Positions 1-10,680 of a stretch of 64,000 bases of DNA are shown here, piece by piece. The first letter of the stretch is position 1. Every line of letters starts with the position of its first letter. Origin of the DNA: Heterohyrax brucei (lineage: Eukaryota; Chordata; Mammalia; Hyracoidea; Procaviidae); the NCBI GenBank assembly GCA_028571685.1, contig CM053164.1:35266501-35330500 (forward strand). Direction: 5' to 3'. The position numbers were made by a program, and so were the translations under genes. The notes under the pieces were generated by a model, which ran no database searches, was not told where the DNA came from, and saw only the letters and a list, made by a program, of their open reading frames with translations.

Positions 1-80
1 CAAGGAGTGCTTGGTGAATTTGAACCACTGATCTCTGGTTAGCAGATGTAGCACTCAGCCATTATGCTACCAGGGTTTCC
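1..80 (-). repeat. AfroSINE, head portion, cut by window start
   Basis: This is the tRNA-like head of an AfroSINE read in reverse. It contains the segment that becomes a B-box when reverse-complemented, and it ends with the usual head sequence (caccagggtttcc type). The tail lies outside the window. The family is a Pol III-transcribed, non-coding SINE of afrotherian mammals. Confidence 0.85.
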
Positions 81-459
81 GCAGATATAGATACATGTAA
101 ATTCATAGAAGCAAACACACAGAAAAATGCCTCTACTCCTAACACACACCCATGTAAACACCTCACTATGTTAAAGTGGCCTAAAGTAAGCAATAACTCG
201 TATATACTAGGTAATAATCTGGTAGAAGTGATAACATACGCTGGGGCCAGGAGGACAGGGGAAAAGACACACAGTGAAGCAAGGGGACATGTGGTTTCTT
301 AAAGTCACCACTTGAATATCCTGGAACAGATACTGCACTCATGGAGTCCACGGGCAGAAAGTTCTCTGAAGAAAGAGCAAGACCGGTGTCTTGAGTTTTC
401 ACTAAAGGCCAGCACCTTCAGATGAATATGTTCTTATTGTCCTCAAAACATTGTAGCAT
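81..459. other. Unassigned non-coding stretch
   Basis: I recognise no gene or repeat here. The short open frames on both strands show no domain or family similarity that I can see. Confidence 0.4.
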
Positions 460-580
460 ACATTTTATTATCTTCATTTTGTACCGAAGACAATTAAGGC
501 CTAGATAAATTAGGTAATTTGTTTAAGGTCACAAAGTTAATAAGCACCAAAACCGGAACTTATCTCAGGACTCCTTGACC
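460..580 (-). repeat. MIR SINE, degraded
   Basis: The order of motifs matches a reversed MIR: a block like 'cattttacagatgagg', then 'gtaatttg..aaggtcacaaag', then a segment like 'gggattcgaaccca'. It is old and diverged. MIR is an ancient tRNA-derived SINE shared by all mammals. Confidence 0.5.
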
Positions 581-804
581 CAGATTCCAATTGCCATTCA
601 GGATGCTCAGACCCCAGACTACCATCCCTGGCAAATATCCAAACTTAATCAACCAGGATGTCAACCTACTCCTTCTGTGACACAGACGGCTATAAACATC
701 CAGAGGAAGGCCCACCTCTCACAGAGTGGCATCTGCTTGAGGCCTCCACCATTTCCCTGGGCCACAGGCAAACCTACTATCTGTCTGTTGTCAGCTTTCA
801 TTCC

Positions 805-1318
805 TGCTATGTATTGAATTGTGCCCCATCACCACCAAAGTATCTGTTAAGTTGGCTAGCCCCATGAGTCCCAGTGTTACATGGGATCATTGTGTCATCT
901 GATTTGATTTTCCTATGTGTCATAAATCCTATCTCTATTATTTTACTGAGGTGGAATTAGCAGTAGTTGTGTTAATGAGGCAGATCTCAAACTGCAGATT
1001 AGACTGTGTTGTAAGCCAGCCTCTTGAGATATAAGACAGAGAAGTGAGAATAGAGACATGGGGACTTGATGCTACCAAGAAACAAGAGCCAGGAGAACAG
1101 CATGTGCTTTGCACCAGATGTTCCCGTGCCAAGAAGCTCCTTGACTGGGCAAGACTGATGACAAGGATCTTCCCCAGAGCTAACAGAGAAAGAAAGCCTT
1201 ACCCTAGACACTCTGAATTTGGACTTCTAGCCTCCTAAATTGTAAGAGAGTAAAGTTTTCTTTGTTAAATGCATACACTTTTGGCATTATGTTACAGCAG
1301 CACTAGATATCCAAGACA
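805..1318 (+). mobile_element. Solo LTR, MaLR/ERVL-like (family A of this window)
   Basis: An LTR of about 0.5 kb that looks complete from a TG start to a CA end. Its opening resembles MaLR LTRs ('tgaattgtg..cc'). Its end has the U5-like 'ttacagcagcactagat' segment typical of MLT/MST-type LTRs. A second member lies at about 36388-36880 on the same strand, and the two can be aligned over most of their length. No internal retroviral genes adjoin it, so it is a solo LTR. It is an old, inactive fossil; the exact family name is uncertain. Confidence 0.65.
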
Positions 1319-1339
1319 CTATTTCCCATGGTTACAATT

Positions 1340-1475
1340 CCAAGTTGCCACCATCTTTCTCTGTTGTGTGATTTCAAGGAAGTTGTTTAGTCTTTCTGAA
1401 CCACAACTTGCTTATCTGTAAAACGGGAATAATAATAATGTCTACTTATGGTAATAATCAGAGTCCCCGGGTGCT
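1340..1475 (+). repeat. MIR SINE core, sense orientation
   Basis: The string of MIR landmarks is present: 'tgtgatttcaaggaagtt', 'agtctttctgaacc', 'cttatctgtaaaa' and 'gggaataataataatg'. It is diverged but clear. It lies directly after the family A LTR. Confidence 0.7.
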
Positions 1476-2480
1476 GCAAATGTGTAAGCACTGGGCTATT
1501 AAATGAAAGTTTGGTGGTTCAGATCTATCCAGAAGTATATCAAAAGAAAAACCTGGTGATCAACATCAGAAAGATTACAGTCATAAAAACCATATGGAGG
1601 GCAATTCTACATTGAAACACATGGGATCTCCATGAGCTGAAATCAACTTGACAGCAGTTGTCTATGGTAATTATTGAGAAGTCTAAATGAATTAACATAA
1701 GTAATGCACTGTAACACACCATAACCATGAAGTACATGCTAGTTCTTGCATGTTCCAGCTCTGGTAATCCACAACGACAAGACAGGCATGGTCTTCACGG
1801 TAACTCTAACACTGGACTTAACACTGAATGGTAACATACATAATTAGATCAATAATTCATTTGAGTTGAGTGCTCTGAAACAAAAGTACAAAACTCAATA
1901 AAATCTAATACAACAAGGGTTAAGACAAACAGGAACTAACCAGATCAGGAATCATCAGCAAGCTATGACCTATAAAGTTTTAGCAAATAAAGTATGGGAA
2001 TCCAGCCTCACCCTTCATTTACATAGTGTCTGTGGCTGCTTTCGCTCTATAATGGTAGACTTGAGTAGTCAGTACAGCGACCATCTGGCTAGAAAAGTCA
2101 AAAATGTTTATTGTCTTGTTCTTTAAGAAAAGACTACTGACCCCTGAGCTAGACAAAAAGGACAAGAGAAGCAATTCACGCAGAAGATGTAGAAAGCGTG
2201 GTCTAGGGTTGAAGGAACTTGGAAAAGGGAAGTCCCTCAGGCATGAACTTTGTACCAAACCCACTGTGTCTAGTCAGTTCTAAAGTACCTACGTATACAT
2301 CCAGCTTGGCCTTCTCCCTCTGGTCTCTGAGGAAAGGCAAACCGCCCCGACTAAAGACTGCGTCTTGCCCTATACTCAAGTTCTCCTGTAAGAACTCTCC
2401 CTCGGTCGTCAGTCAGTCAGTCAGCTGGTCAGCCTCTTCCTCTCCCCCGTATTTTCCATCTTTGGCTCTTTTGCTGGACC
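1476..2480. other. Unassigned stretch, no gene seen
   Basis: Ordinary AT-rich sequence without a recognised gene. A short GTCA run (four units) near 2408-2424 is the only simple repeat. The open frame at 2219-2509 is pyrimidine-rich and low in complexity in its second half, and I do not regard it as coding. Confidence 0.4.
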
Positions 2481-2850
2481 ACTTTCTTTGTCTGTCCCCT
2501 CTCGGTTAAGGTACCGTCACCCTCCCAGAAGTCTCAGTCCAGAAATCTGGAGATCGTTCTTGACCACTGCTCCTCCTTCACCTTCCCGTATCCCACAGCT
2601 TCTTTTTCCTTAACGTCCCGTAACTCCTTCTCCATTCTGTACGTCCAGCCTCCTCAGCTTGTACCAGGACTGCTGACCTCCCTCACCACGACCTCGTGAC
2701 TAGTCATGGCACCTTCACTTTCAGTCTCTCCCATCCATCCTCTACATTTTGCCTTCAGAGTGATCATTTTAAGACGCAAATCTGATCATTTCACTTTCCT
2801 GCCTGAAATCTACCAGTGACTCCCAACTGTTAAAGGGTAAGAATGTAAAT
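2480..2850 (+). repeat. L2 LINE fragment
   Basis: The sequence matches L2 in sense orientation. One block resembles 'gagatcgttcttgac' and 'ctcctccttcacc'. It is followed by 'cagagtgatcattttaag', 'acgcaaatctgatcat' and 'tgcctgaaatctaccagtg', the characteristic L2 order. L2 is an extinct CR1-clade LINE. Only the distal part is present. Confidence 0.7.
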
Positions 2851-3708
2851 TTTCAAATATGATATACATATCTCTATATAATCCACCCATCATACCTCCA
2901 ACTTATCCTTTGCAAAGTATGACTATCTGTCCTTTTGCTGCAATTGCTTATCATTCTCCTTAATTACCTAGTATCTTCTAACACTCTCTTATGTCTTGCA
3001 AATCTCATACCCCACAAATATTTAGGGAAGAAGATGTAAGCCAGATATTCACTTTCCTAGACACTTCTGTGGCTAGAGTGCAGATTACCTTGGCTGACAT
3101 AACCTCCTCCAGTCAGAGACACCCAACTCAGATTCTGAATCTGAGTTAGTAACATAAAGAATGCACAGCAGAGAGTTTGCTATGAGGGTGGGGAAGTGAT
3201 GTCCAGGTCCTAGTGGCAATTCCCAGGGCCCAGCACTGTGGTGCCAGTGATAGAAGTCACCGTGACAATATCCAGAAGAAGGGCAATGGTGTCTCCTTCA
3301 GACCACACATCCCTGTTGTACAATTTTAAACATTCTTTGTGGGTTCATAACCTCAATCTTAGAGTTTCTGTACTCCTAGAAATTCTGTGAGCTCCCTGAA
3401 TTCATTTTTCTGCTTAATCTAGCAGAATTAATTTCTGTTATCTGAAACTAAGAAATCTGCCTGTTACTCCTGTGTAGTCTTTTCTCACATTTTATTTCCA
3501 CCCAGCCAGGAAAAATAAACTCCTTGTTTTTGTACTCCTACTTTGCCCTAACACGTGTGCGCACACACACACACATACACACACACGTACAATAGTAACT
3601 GCAAGACATACATAACATTTATGTGCATACATGCTTCTTTCTTCTTTGATGTAAGGATGCTCATTATCCCTCAAACATCTATCACATTGCTGATAAATGC
3701 TATATTGT
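2851..3708. other. Unassigned stretch with a CA microsatellite
   Basis: No gene is recognised. An interrupted CA/CACG run spans about 3550-3590. An open frame on the minus strand across it is low complexity and is not counted as coding. Confidence 0.4.
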
Positions 3709-3917
3709 ATTGTTGCTGGGTGCTACTGAGTTAGTTCCAACTCACAGCAACCTCGTGTGACAGAGATGAACTTCCCCATGCAATTTTTTTGGCAGTAATC
3801 TTTACAGAAGCAGATCCCTAGGTCTTTCTCCCAGAAAGCTGTTCAGTGGGTTCAAACTGCCAATCTTTTGGTTAGCAGCTTAAGCATGTAATAATCAGTA
3901 TACCACCATGGCTTTCT
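3709..3917 (-). repeat. AfroSINE (long variant), near full length
   Basis: In reverse orientation it starts with the RTE-like tail (gagt..gttccaactcacagcaacc). It then has the middle 'cagaagcagatcc..ggtctttctccc' block of the long variant and ends with the tRNA-like head (caaactgccaatctttt, ggttagcag). Confidence 0.85.
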
Positions 3918-4004
3918 AGACACTGCTCTAGGTCATTAGAACACAGCAGAAAACAGGACCAAAGGGTATCTATCTTCATTGGTGTTACAGACGGCTTGTG
4001 TTCA

Positions 4005-4420
4005 CCAAAAAGTTAAGTCTAAGTCTTGTGTTTCTGTGAATGTGATCTTCATCTGGAAAATAGGGCTTTTCATTGGAGGTATTATCGGTTAAGCCATACT
4101 TAGGTAGAATGGATCTCAACCTTTCCTGAGTAATGTCTTATAAAAGGGAAGAACAGAAGGAGAGAGACGGACACACAGAAGGAAAACACCATGTGAAGAT
4201 ATGTCCACAAGTAGTAAAGGAATGCTAAGGGATGCCAACAGCCACTAGAAGGAAAGAGAGAGTCATGGGAGAGCTCCTCTATCAAACCCTTCAGAAGAAT
4301 TCACCATAGCCAATATCCCGATTGGACTTCTAGCCTCCAGATCTGTGAGAAAATACATTTGTCTTCTTTGAAATCACCCACTTCATGGTACTTTGCATGA
4401 CAGCCCTAGGAAACTGAAAC
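4005..4420 (+). mobile_element. MLT1-type MaLR solo LTR
   Basis: The landmarks run in order: 'gtgaatgtgat..', 'ggaaaatagggctttt', 'ttataaaa..gaagaa', 'gacacacagaagg', 'catgtgaaga', 'ttggacttctagcctccag', 'ctgtgagaaaata' and a 'cagccctaggaaactg' end. This is the MLT1 layout of the ERVL-MaLR class. It is an old fossil LTR without internal sequence. Confidence 0.75.
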
Positions 4421-4527
4421 AATTGGGTCTACAATCTTGGCTGTAGAAAGAAGGAATGGTATCTTACCTGTCTTTGACCTCAGGCACCCGCCACTGTGAT
4501 GGACACAGAAAACATACTCAAGGTATG

Positions 4528-4600
4528 CTTAGTGTCTTAATTTCCCTCTATTGCTATTAGAGAAATATCACAAGTAGATGGATTTAAATAACATTCCCCC
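4528..4600 (-). mobile_element. MaLR-like LTR end fragment
   Basis: A short reversed U5-type end resembling the better preserved copies that begin near 30019, 52520 and 58612. A C-rich run follows it directly. It is a fossil scrap only. Confidence 0.4.
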
Positions 4601-5290
4601 CCTCCCCCCACATACATCTGGTGCTTCGAGTTCAAATCAACATAGCAGCTTTATCAATACCTTCCTTGCTGGTAGTCCAAGGTATTCTTTGTTTTCTTGG
4701 TGATATTCATTTGATATCTGCCTTTCCCCAAGTGTGTGTGCCTCTGTATCTAATCTGCTTTTCCGTAGCTCAGAAGAGATTAGATTTAGAACCCAGCCTA
4801 TTCAAGGTTAACATGAATAACATAGCAAAGAAAACATTGACTTCAAGCAGGATTACACCACAGATTTCTGCAGAAGCATCTTTTAATTCATAATGCCTAT
4901 TGAATTAGTGAATGAAAGAATGACTTTTGGGGTTCAAGCCATTACCCTACCTCTGATTAAACTTAATGACTCAGATCTTATAGTGGCTGTGACCTTTACC
5001 CTGAGCATTGTTGCACCACCCTGTGCCGTGGCTGTGGAAGTAGAGAAACTTGATGATGTGTCCTGATCTTGTTTGATTTTTACTGAATTGTTAGGATGAG
5101 AAAAACCATTGTATTCCTTTTAAGTGGCATGAAGTCAAAAGCTTCCTGGTTGTGTGTTCTGGTTATTTGAGTTACAGCTGGCCAAGGGTTTTGATTTTCC
5201 TCTTCATAGGCTTTGCAGTCTAACCTATCCAGGCGTTGAAAACGTAGGAAGTGTTCGGTAAATTTAGGTTAAACTTTACTTAGTTATTGA
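4601..5290. other. Unassigned stretch
   Basis: No gene or repeat is recognised. The 90-residue open frame at 4621-4893 is hydrophobic and lacks any family signature that I know. Confidence 0.35.
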
Positions 5291-5299
5291 ATATATGTA

Positions 5300-5760
5300 C
5301 TTATATGCTCACAAACCGAGCACATGAAGAGAGCCGCAGGGTCTAATTTTTGCAGAAAAATTCAGAACAGCCTCTGATTACTGAGTTTGTTCCATTTCCC
5401 AAGAAATCATTTTAACCTTTAAACACAGAAGGTCAGCGTCTCCTGTCTCTGCTCATGCATAATTCCCCCTGCCCTCTGCTCCTCAGCGCCTCAGCTACCC
5501 GCCTGAGAGAGAGCCAGAGTCAGCAGGAGGCAGGATTTGATGCTCAGAGGCCCAAGCCACCTCCCTGGGATTGACTAAGCCCTCGGAATATGTTGGCTGA
5601 TTTGTTACATTATTAATAAAATTGCAAAAAGTTTGGGAGAAAACTTTTCCCCACCTAGAAAAATAGCATTTATGCCACACACTGCGCAAACTTAGGAGGA
5701 TGTGCATCAATAAGGCAGAAAATATTCCTTTTGAATCTTATTTGGCAGTCAGTGCCAGCA
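5300..5760. promoter_or_regulatory. Candidate conserved non-coding element
   Basis: This block is free of recognisable repeats although both sides are repeat-rich. It has higher local complexity, an AT-rich homeodomain-like cluster (tcatgcataatt near 5453 and attattaataaaattgc near 5610) and G/C-rich stretches near 5490-5570. That pattern is common in mammalian enhancers. This is inference from texture only, since conservation cannot be seen from one sequence. Confidence 0.2.
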
Positions 5761-6141
5761 CAGGACTTAGAAACAAAGAAGGGAGAGGAATAAATCAGGT
5801 TGGGCTAACCAGGAATGTGAGTGGTTCAGACGACATGGGTGGGCCTCCCACTGGGGGGCCAGAGGACAGCCAGACAGCCGGTCCCAAGTGTCTGGAGCAT
5901 TACTACTACAGAGAGTCGGTGGCAGGGACAAAAGTGGTCAACAACAGGGTTCTTGTGATAGATGTGGCTCATGAGAGCCCAAGAGATGCAGATTTACTGA
6001 AATAAGGCTCAGATCAGACAGGCTGCCTTGGTTCAGAAGCCCCAAACTTTCAGAAGGGTATGGATACAGCCTGCAGTACAAGTTCAAAGAAATCAGTGGA
6101 CCTAGGAGAGTGATACATCCAAGCAGTTCACTCTCATCAGT

Positions 6142-6237
6142 CATAACCAGTTAACCCATTGCTGTCAAGTCGATTCTGATTCATGGTGACTCCGTGTGTG
6201 TAAGAGTAGAACTGTGTTACATAGGGTTTTCTCTCTC
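6142..6237 (-). repeat. AfroSINE, tail half (split by the HMGN1 retrocopy)
   Basis: The reversed RTE-like tail (gctgtcaagtcgattctg) and the 'agagtagaactgtg..catagggttttc' block are present. The sequence stops at the T-run of the HMGN1 retrocopy. The next expected SINE block (gaagtaaatcaccagg..ctttcttcc) appears about 1.3 kb later, near 7556. The retrocopy therefore interrupted a pre-existing SINE. Confidence 0.75.
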
Positions 6238-7540
6238 TTTTTTTTTTTGGTTATAATTGGCATTTTATTGACTGTTTTGAGTTTCAATATAGAGGCAACA
6301 TAAACAATATATGCACAATTATTAACATACATACCAAAAATCTGAAAAGCCATTTTATGAAAACTATTTTTTAAACACCCGGTGACTTAACAGCTTTAAA
6401 TTTGAAGGCGAATTTTCCTTCAGAAGCTATCAAGTACCAGTTATCTTCAACTGTTGATGGGCTGTTGCATCATAAAGTGACACTAATTCACAACCTACTA
6501 TCACACACACTGCACACTCAAGTATTCATCCTTCCGCAGTACAGAACAAAGCAACAAGGTGTTACACCAGCAAAGGTGTCACAGAAAACAGAGTTCTGAC
6601 AGGGAAAAATCACAATAAGGGAGCCTTTTTCTTTAAGAAAAAAATTCTGCTAAACAACAATATAGAAAGAGAATTAATTTAAAATGTTCAAAGCCTATAA
6701 GTGCACAACCTCCACTCCAAATTGCCATTAAGTATACTTTGTATCATAAGATAAAAAAATGCCCCATGCCCTCTTGAAATGTAGCGTTCCCACCCAAGCC
6801 AGTCAAATCTCCCACAATTCAACAGTCTAGTATTTTCCAGTTGTACCAAAAAACAAGCAACTAGCCAGTGATTTCATCTCTTAAAACAAATCACTTACAC
6901 TTAAAAAGTGGGAAGAGAGAGGATTTCTTCCTTCTCAAAAGTGCTTCCAGAGCCACTAACAAACCTGCGCTCTTCAAAAGAGTTGATAAAAAATATTCCT
7001 CTGTATTGTACAAGGGGCGCCAACAAGGCATGGTAGACAAACACTGATCAGACTCGGCTCCTTTCTCTCCTGCTACATCAGAGGCCCTCTTCCCGTTTTC
7101 AGTTTCTCTATTCCCTACAGATGAATCTTTTTTATATGTTGGTTAGCCGCTTCAACCCCGTTTCCCCTTGCCTACCTTTTTCCCTCTTGGTTGCTCTTTT
7201 TTGTCTGAAGATTTATCCTTGGCTTGGGAACCCTATACACAATAGTCTACACATTCTGTTACTGGCAAAAGGTGAAGTTCAAGCACTTAGTGAACAGACA
7301 CCCTTTCCCATTGCCTTTTCAGCTCTGTTTCCACCTTTGCAGGAGTAAGTTTAGTTGACAGCCCCAGTAATCTCCTGGGCTCTTGCTTCACTGCTCCCTG
7401 GCCTGCTTTGTCTTCCTGTTTGGGTTCTTGGCAGCGCCGAGGGCTCACACCAGACACCGGAGGGTCGAGGCTCGAAGCTAGCTGCCTGACTGCTGCCGCT
7501 CCAGCCAACCCCAGAGCTTCTGGGTCCATAGAGATTTCAC
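6238..7540 (-). pseudogene. HMGN1: Processed pseudogene of HMGN1
   Basis: A broken retrocopy of the mRNA for HMGN1, a small nuclear protein that binds nucleosomes and loosens chromatin. The 3' end on the plus strand is an 11-T run (6238-6248) preceded on the sense strand by AATAAA (6264-6269). The 3' UTR is recognisable, including the 'ttgtacaatacagaggaa' motif near 7000. Coding remnants run from about 7434 down to 7044. They include a degraded nucleosome-binding core (KQEPRRLLGLST, against KEEPKRRSARLSA in HMGN1), then KDKSSDKKEQPRGKK at about 7220-7176, ENGKRASD, and VAGEKGAESD at the C-end. In-frame stops and frame changes disrupt it, for example near the middle and in the acidic tail. About 90 bases at 7223-7312 have no match in the normal mRNA as I remember it. 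No introns of the parent are evident. It is not functional as HMGN1. Confidence 0.85.
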
Positions 7541-7544
7541 TGTT

Positions 7545-7628
7545 TATTTTTTTTTTGAAGTAAATCACCAGGACTTTCTTCCAAGAAACTTTTGGAGGTG
7601 TAGTTGGCCTTTTTTGGGGGGTAACCAT
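7545..7628 (-). repeat. AfroSINE, head-side remainder after the HMGN1 insertion
   Basis: The block 'gaagtaaatcaccagg' plus 'ctttcttccaag' is the middle of the long AfroSINE variant and continues the copy broken at 6237. The tRNA-like head is very degraded. Confidence 0.5.
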
Positions 7629-7719
7629 GTAGATTATCCACCCAAGAAATTAGTTGTAGAGCTCAATATTATAGCAGAAGCTTAGTAACAGCTATGCCGT
7701 CACACAGCTTAGGTGAAAA

Positions 7720-8042
7720 ACATTACTTCACCATAGAAGTCTTCCCTGACCCTCTGACTGAAATAGCACCCTGTCATTCCATTGCCCTGCTGTTTATTTT
7801 TCTCTCACTACTATTGCCATCTAATTATTATATATTTTATTTATGTGTTTATTTGGATTACATATAGGGTCACTAGAAGTTGGAACCAAGTTAACAGCAA
7901 TGATTTTTGGTTTTTAGGGGGCGGTTTGAGTATTGACTGCCCCCACACCAGAATCTAGACTGCATGAGGGCAGTGTCATGTTAATCACTGCTGTGTTCCC
8001 AGTTCCTGGATCAGTGCCTGATACAACATAGACAGTCAATGA
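7720..8042 (+). repeat. L2 LINE 3' end, interrupted by a SINE tail
   Basis: L2 landmarks include 'gaagtcttccctgaccc', 'tagcaccctgtcattcc', 'tctagactgcatgagggcag' and a closing 'cagtgcctgatacaaca..gtcaatgaataa'. The SINE tail at 7861-7918 splits it. Confidence 0.75.
7861..7918 (+). repeat. AfroSINE tail fragment inside L2
   Basis: The tail motif 'atagggtcactagaag' is followed by a 'caatgatttttggttttt' end, as in the 3' end of plus-strand AfroSINEs. Only the tail is present. Confidence 0.6.
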
Positions 8043-8052
8043 ATAAGGAACT

Positions 8053-8055
8053 TAT

Positions 8056-8099
<44 letters not shown>

Positions 8100-8100
8100 C
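8053..8100. repeat. TA microsatellite
   Basis: An almost pure (TA)n run with flanking TACA units, directly after the L2 3' end. Confidence 0.95.
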
Positions 8101-9850
8101 GTGGACTGAAACCCCAGGTCTTTTTCACTTGAATTTCTCATAAGCTAAGCGTACCTCATCTCTATTTGTGCAATGATGAGCTTTTAATTAAAAATACATC
8201 ATTTTATCTTTCAGGATTCATTCGGTCCATTTTTCTAACGTTCTAAGCACTTGTGTGCTGCTTCCATCACTATTGTGGGTCCCCTCAACCTTTGTGTCAA
8301 TGAACCTAAAAGCTGAGCAGCATGCCGTTGTCCCTACATATAAGTTATTGATAAAATAATGAATATACAGGGCCTTTCACATGCCAGTACATATGGCCCC
8401 TCAGCCCTGGATTATTTTAAATCACTTGAGTCAGGAATCACCAAGACAGAGCAGGAAGGGAATTCAGAGAGTGACTGGGAACCTCCATTTGGCAAACGGG
8501 AGGGAATTCCAAGGCTCCCAACAAGAAGGTAAGTGACAATATAATAGCCCTGTGATTTTCCCATAATGCCTCTCTTTGACATCATACAAATTGCAGTAAT
8601 GAGTTCATAAGGCTTCATCTATGTAAAACAAATGACCCTTCCAAATTCCAAAAGCATTGCTTCTCCTTCTTAAGTGGGAATTTCAATAGCAACAAACTTC
8701 CAAGGTAGAGTTGAGCTAACCACACAGAGCTCCCACTACTCAGGACACCTACCCTTCCAAAATGGGGATTTCAGCAGGAGTTTACACTTAGCGCTGCTCC
8801 TCTTAACGTTGAACCAAGGAGGGGCCGATGTTAGGGTGCAGGTGGCGCTCCAGAGCTCACCATGGGACTAAGGCGAAGATGAGGTGACATTCTTAGCTTT
8901 CCTCCCTCGCCCTATCCTGTGTCTCTTGACCTTTTCCTGACAACACACCTTCAGTACAGCACTTTCTGAAGATGCCCCATCCCAAGCTCTGTCTCTAGAG
9001 AACCAGACCTAACAACATACTTTCACAATAGACAGTCTAGTGTTTTGTACTGAACCTGGCCCCTCACCACCCTTTTAAGTTCCCTCCACTCCATTGTCAG
9101 TCTCTCACCTCCAGGACCCAGTGCCCTCACGTTGCATTTCTGAGGAGCGGGCAGGTTTCACACAGCCGTGACTTCTCTCCTCTCGTACTCAGAAGTAAAT
9201 TGTCTATAGTCACAGTGTGAGACCCAAGGTGAACAGCCTAGCTTGACAAAAAGTCTCAAAGCTGCCCAAAGGTGTCTTCAGTATATGCACAGAATCTGTA
9301 GTTGCCATCATTAGTTATTTATGGAACATATTCGGGGAGAAGGAAGAGGCAGAGGCAGGTGGTAAGACAGACAACACAGAGAATGGAACAGAAAGGAAGA
9401 TTCGCATGTGTTTATTTTGAAAGCTCTCAAGGTGGTCTCTTCCCCACGCTCCACCTGGGAAAGCAGTAACTTGGGCAGCCTCTGCTATGGATGCCTGCCT
9501 TTCTTCCCTTTTGGGAGGACTAGAATGAAGAAGAAGCCCTGACTTTCTCAACCTGCTCAGTTTCCATTTCGGAAGTACTTCAAATAGCAGGCCCAGTTTG
9601 GACACCGAGTGTGGTCAGGAAATATTCCCACAGCCCTGGGTTCCAAGTCTGCACGTGTCTTAAAGATTTAGAAAAGTTCTAAGACGGCCGTGGCCTCCTC
9701 TTTCTTCATTCTTTCCTTCTTCTCCCTGAGCCGCCCACTCCTTTCTTCCGCACCTCTTTCCTGCCACCTCAGGAGATGAGCTTGCCTCCAACTTCACCTA
9801 AAAGTTCCAGGGCAGCAGATTTGAATTCCTCACCCACTGATTTAGTTGGG
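8101..9850. other. Unassigned stretch, no gene seen
   Basis: No repeat family or gene is recognised with confidence. Open frames at 8674-8871 (plus) and 9315-9605 (minus) are short and match no family I know. The region is pyrimidine-rich toward 9.7 kb. Confidence 0.4.
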
Positions 9851-9853
9851 AGC

Positions 9854-9889
9854 ACATGTGCACATGTGCGTGCACACACACACACCCAG
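9854..9889. repeat. CA/TG simple repeat
   Basis: A short alternating purine-pyrimidine run (gtgcacatgtgcgtgcacacac) that accounts for the low-complexity part of overlapping open frames. Confidence 0.8.
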
Positions 9890-9919
9890 ACCCTGCTTTC
9901 CTTTCTACCTTTTCTGGAA

Positions 9920-10680
9920 GCCTGCCTGAGCGCCATCCAGTGGGGGACTCAGGAGCCCGTGTCCCTCCTGCAGAACAGTGCCACCTGTGCTCCAGATCCA
10001 AGCCTTCACCTCCTAAGGCAATTCACTTTTTTGCTTAATTGTACCCTCTTTTGGATACTCCTTTTTTTTTTTCTTCACCAGCTCCTCTTTCCCTTCTTGT
10101 CTTTAAATCTGGTTCTTCAGCGTGAGCTCCTCGAAATTCTTCTTTGCTCCTCTGCTCCCTGGCTTTCAAAGGGATTGTAGCAGCCACAGCCCCTTTCCTA
10201 GAATAACAATCTAATCCTATTCCTCATAGACCCCATTCCGTTATTTCTCCTTCTCTCCCTCACCTCCCACCCCTCCACCACTGCAAGTTCCTTCCTTTAC
10301 TGTGCCGAAGTTTCACAGCTTAAAAAGAAGTGGAAAGAAGTCATTCTTGGTGGATTACCTCACCTCTTAGCTACTGTGAAAATAGAAAGCATCAGATGGG
10401 CAGCCCTCATCCTCCTCCCCCGCCCTATCAACAAGCCTACCTGAGCCCTACCCAGTGGAAGCCACGTCCCTTCTGCAGAAGAGCAGAATCCAATCCTTTC
10501 CTGCCTCCTAAAGCAATTCACTTTTTTGCTTCATTATACCCTCTTTGAATATTTCATTTTTTTCTTTGCCAGATCCTCTTTCTCTTCCTGTCATTGCATC
10601 TGGTGCCTCAGTGTGAGCTGCCAGCGCTCTTCTCTGTGCCTTCGCTCCCCGGACTTTCCGTCTCTATGCTGATGACCCCT
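9920..10680 (+). repeat. Local direct duplication, two units of about 250 bp
   Basis: Unit 1 (about 9920-10180) and unit 2 (about 10430-10680) share, in the same order: 'tgagc.c.a.ccagtgg', 'ccctcctgcagaa', 'cctaa.gcaattcactttttt', 'accctcttt', 'ccag.tcctctttc.cttc' and 'tcagtgtgagct'. They are diverged, so the duplication is old. The units may belong to an L2-type LINE, because recognisable L2 sequence follows directly. Confidence 0.6.

Noticed and set aside
9776-10180. 134-residue plus-strand frame
   Set aside because: It crosses a CA microsatellite and a duplicated pyrimidine-rich segment. The second duplicate does not keep the frame, and no domain is recognisable.
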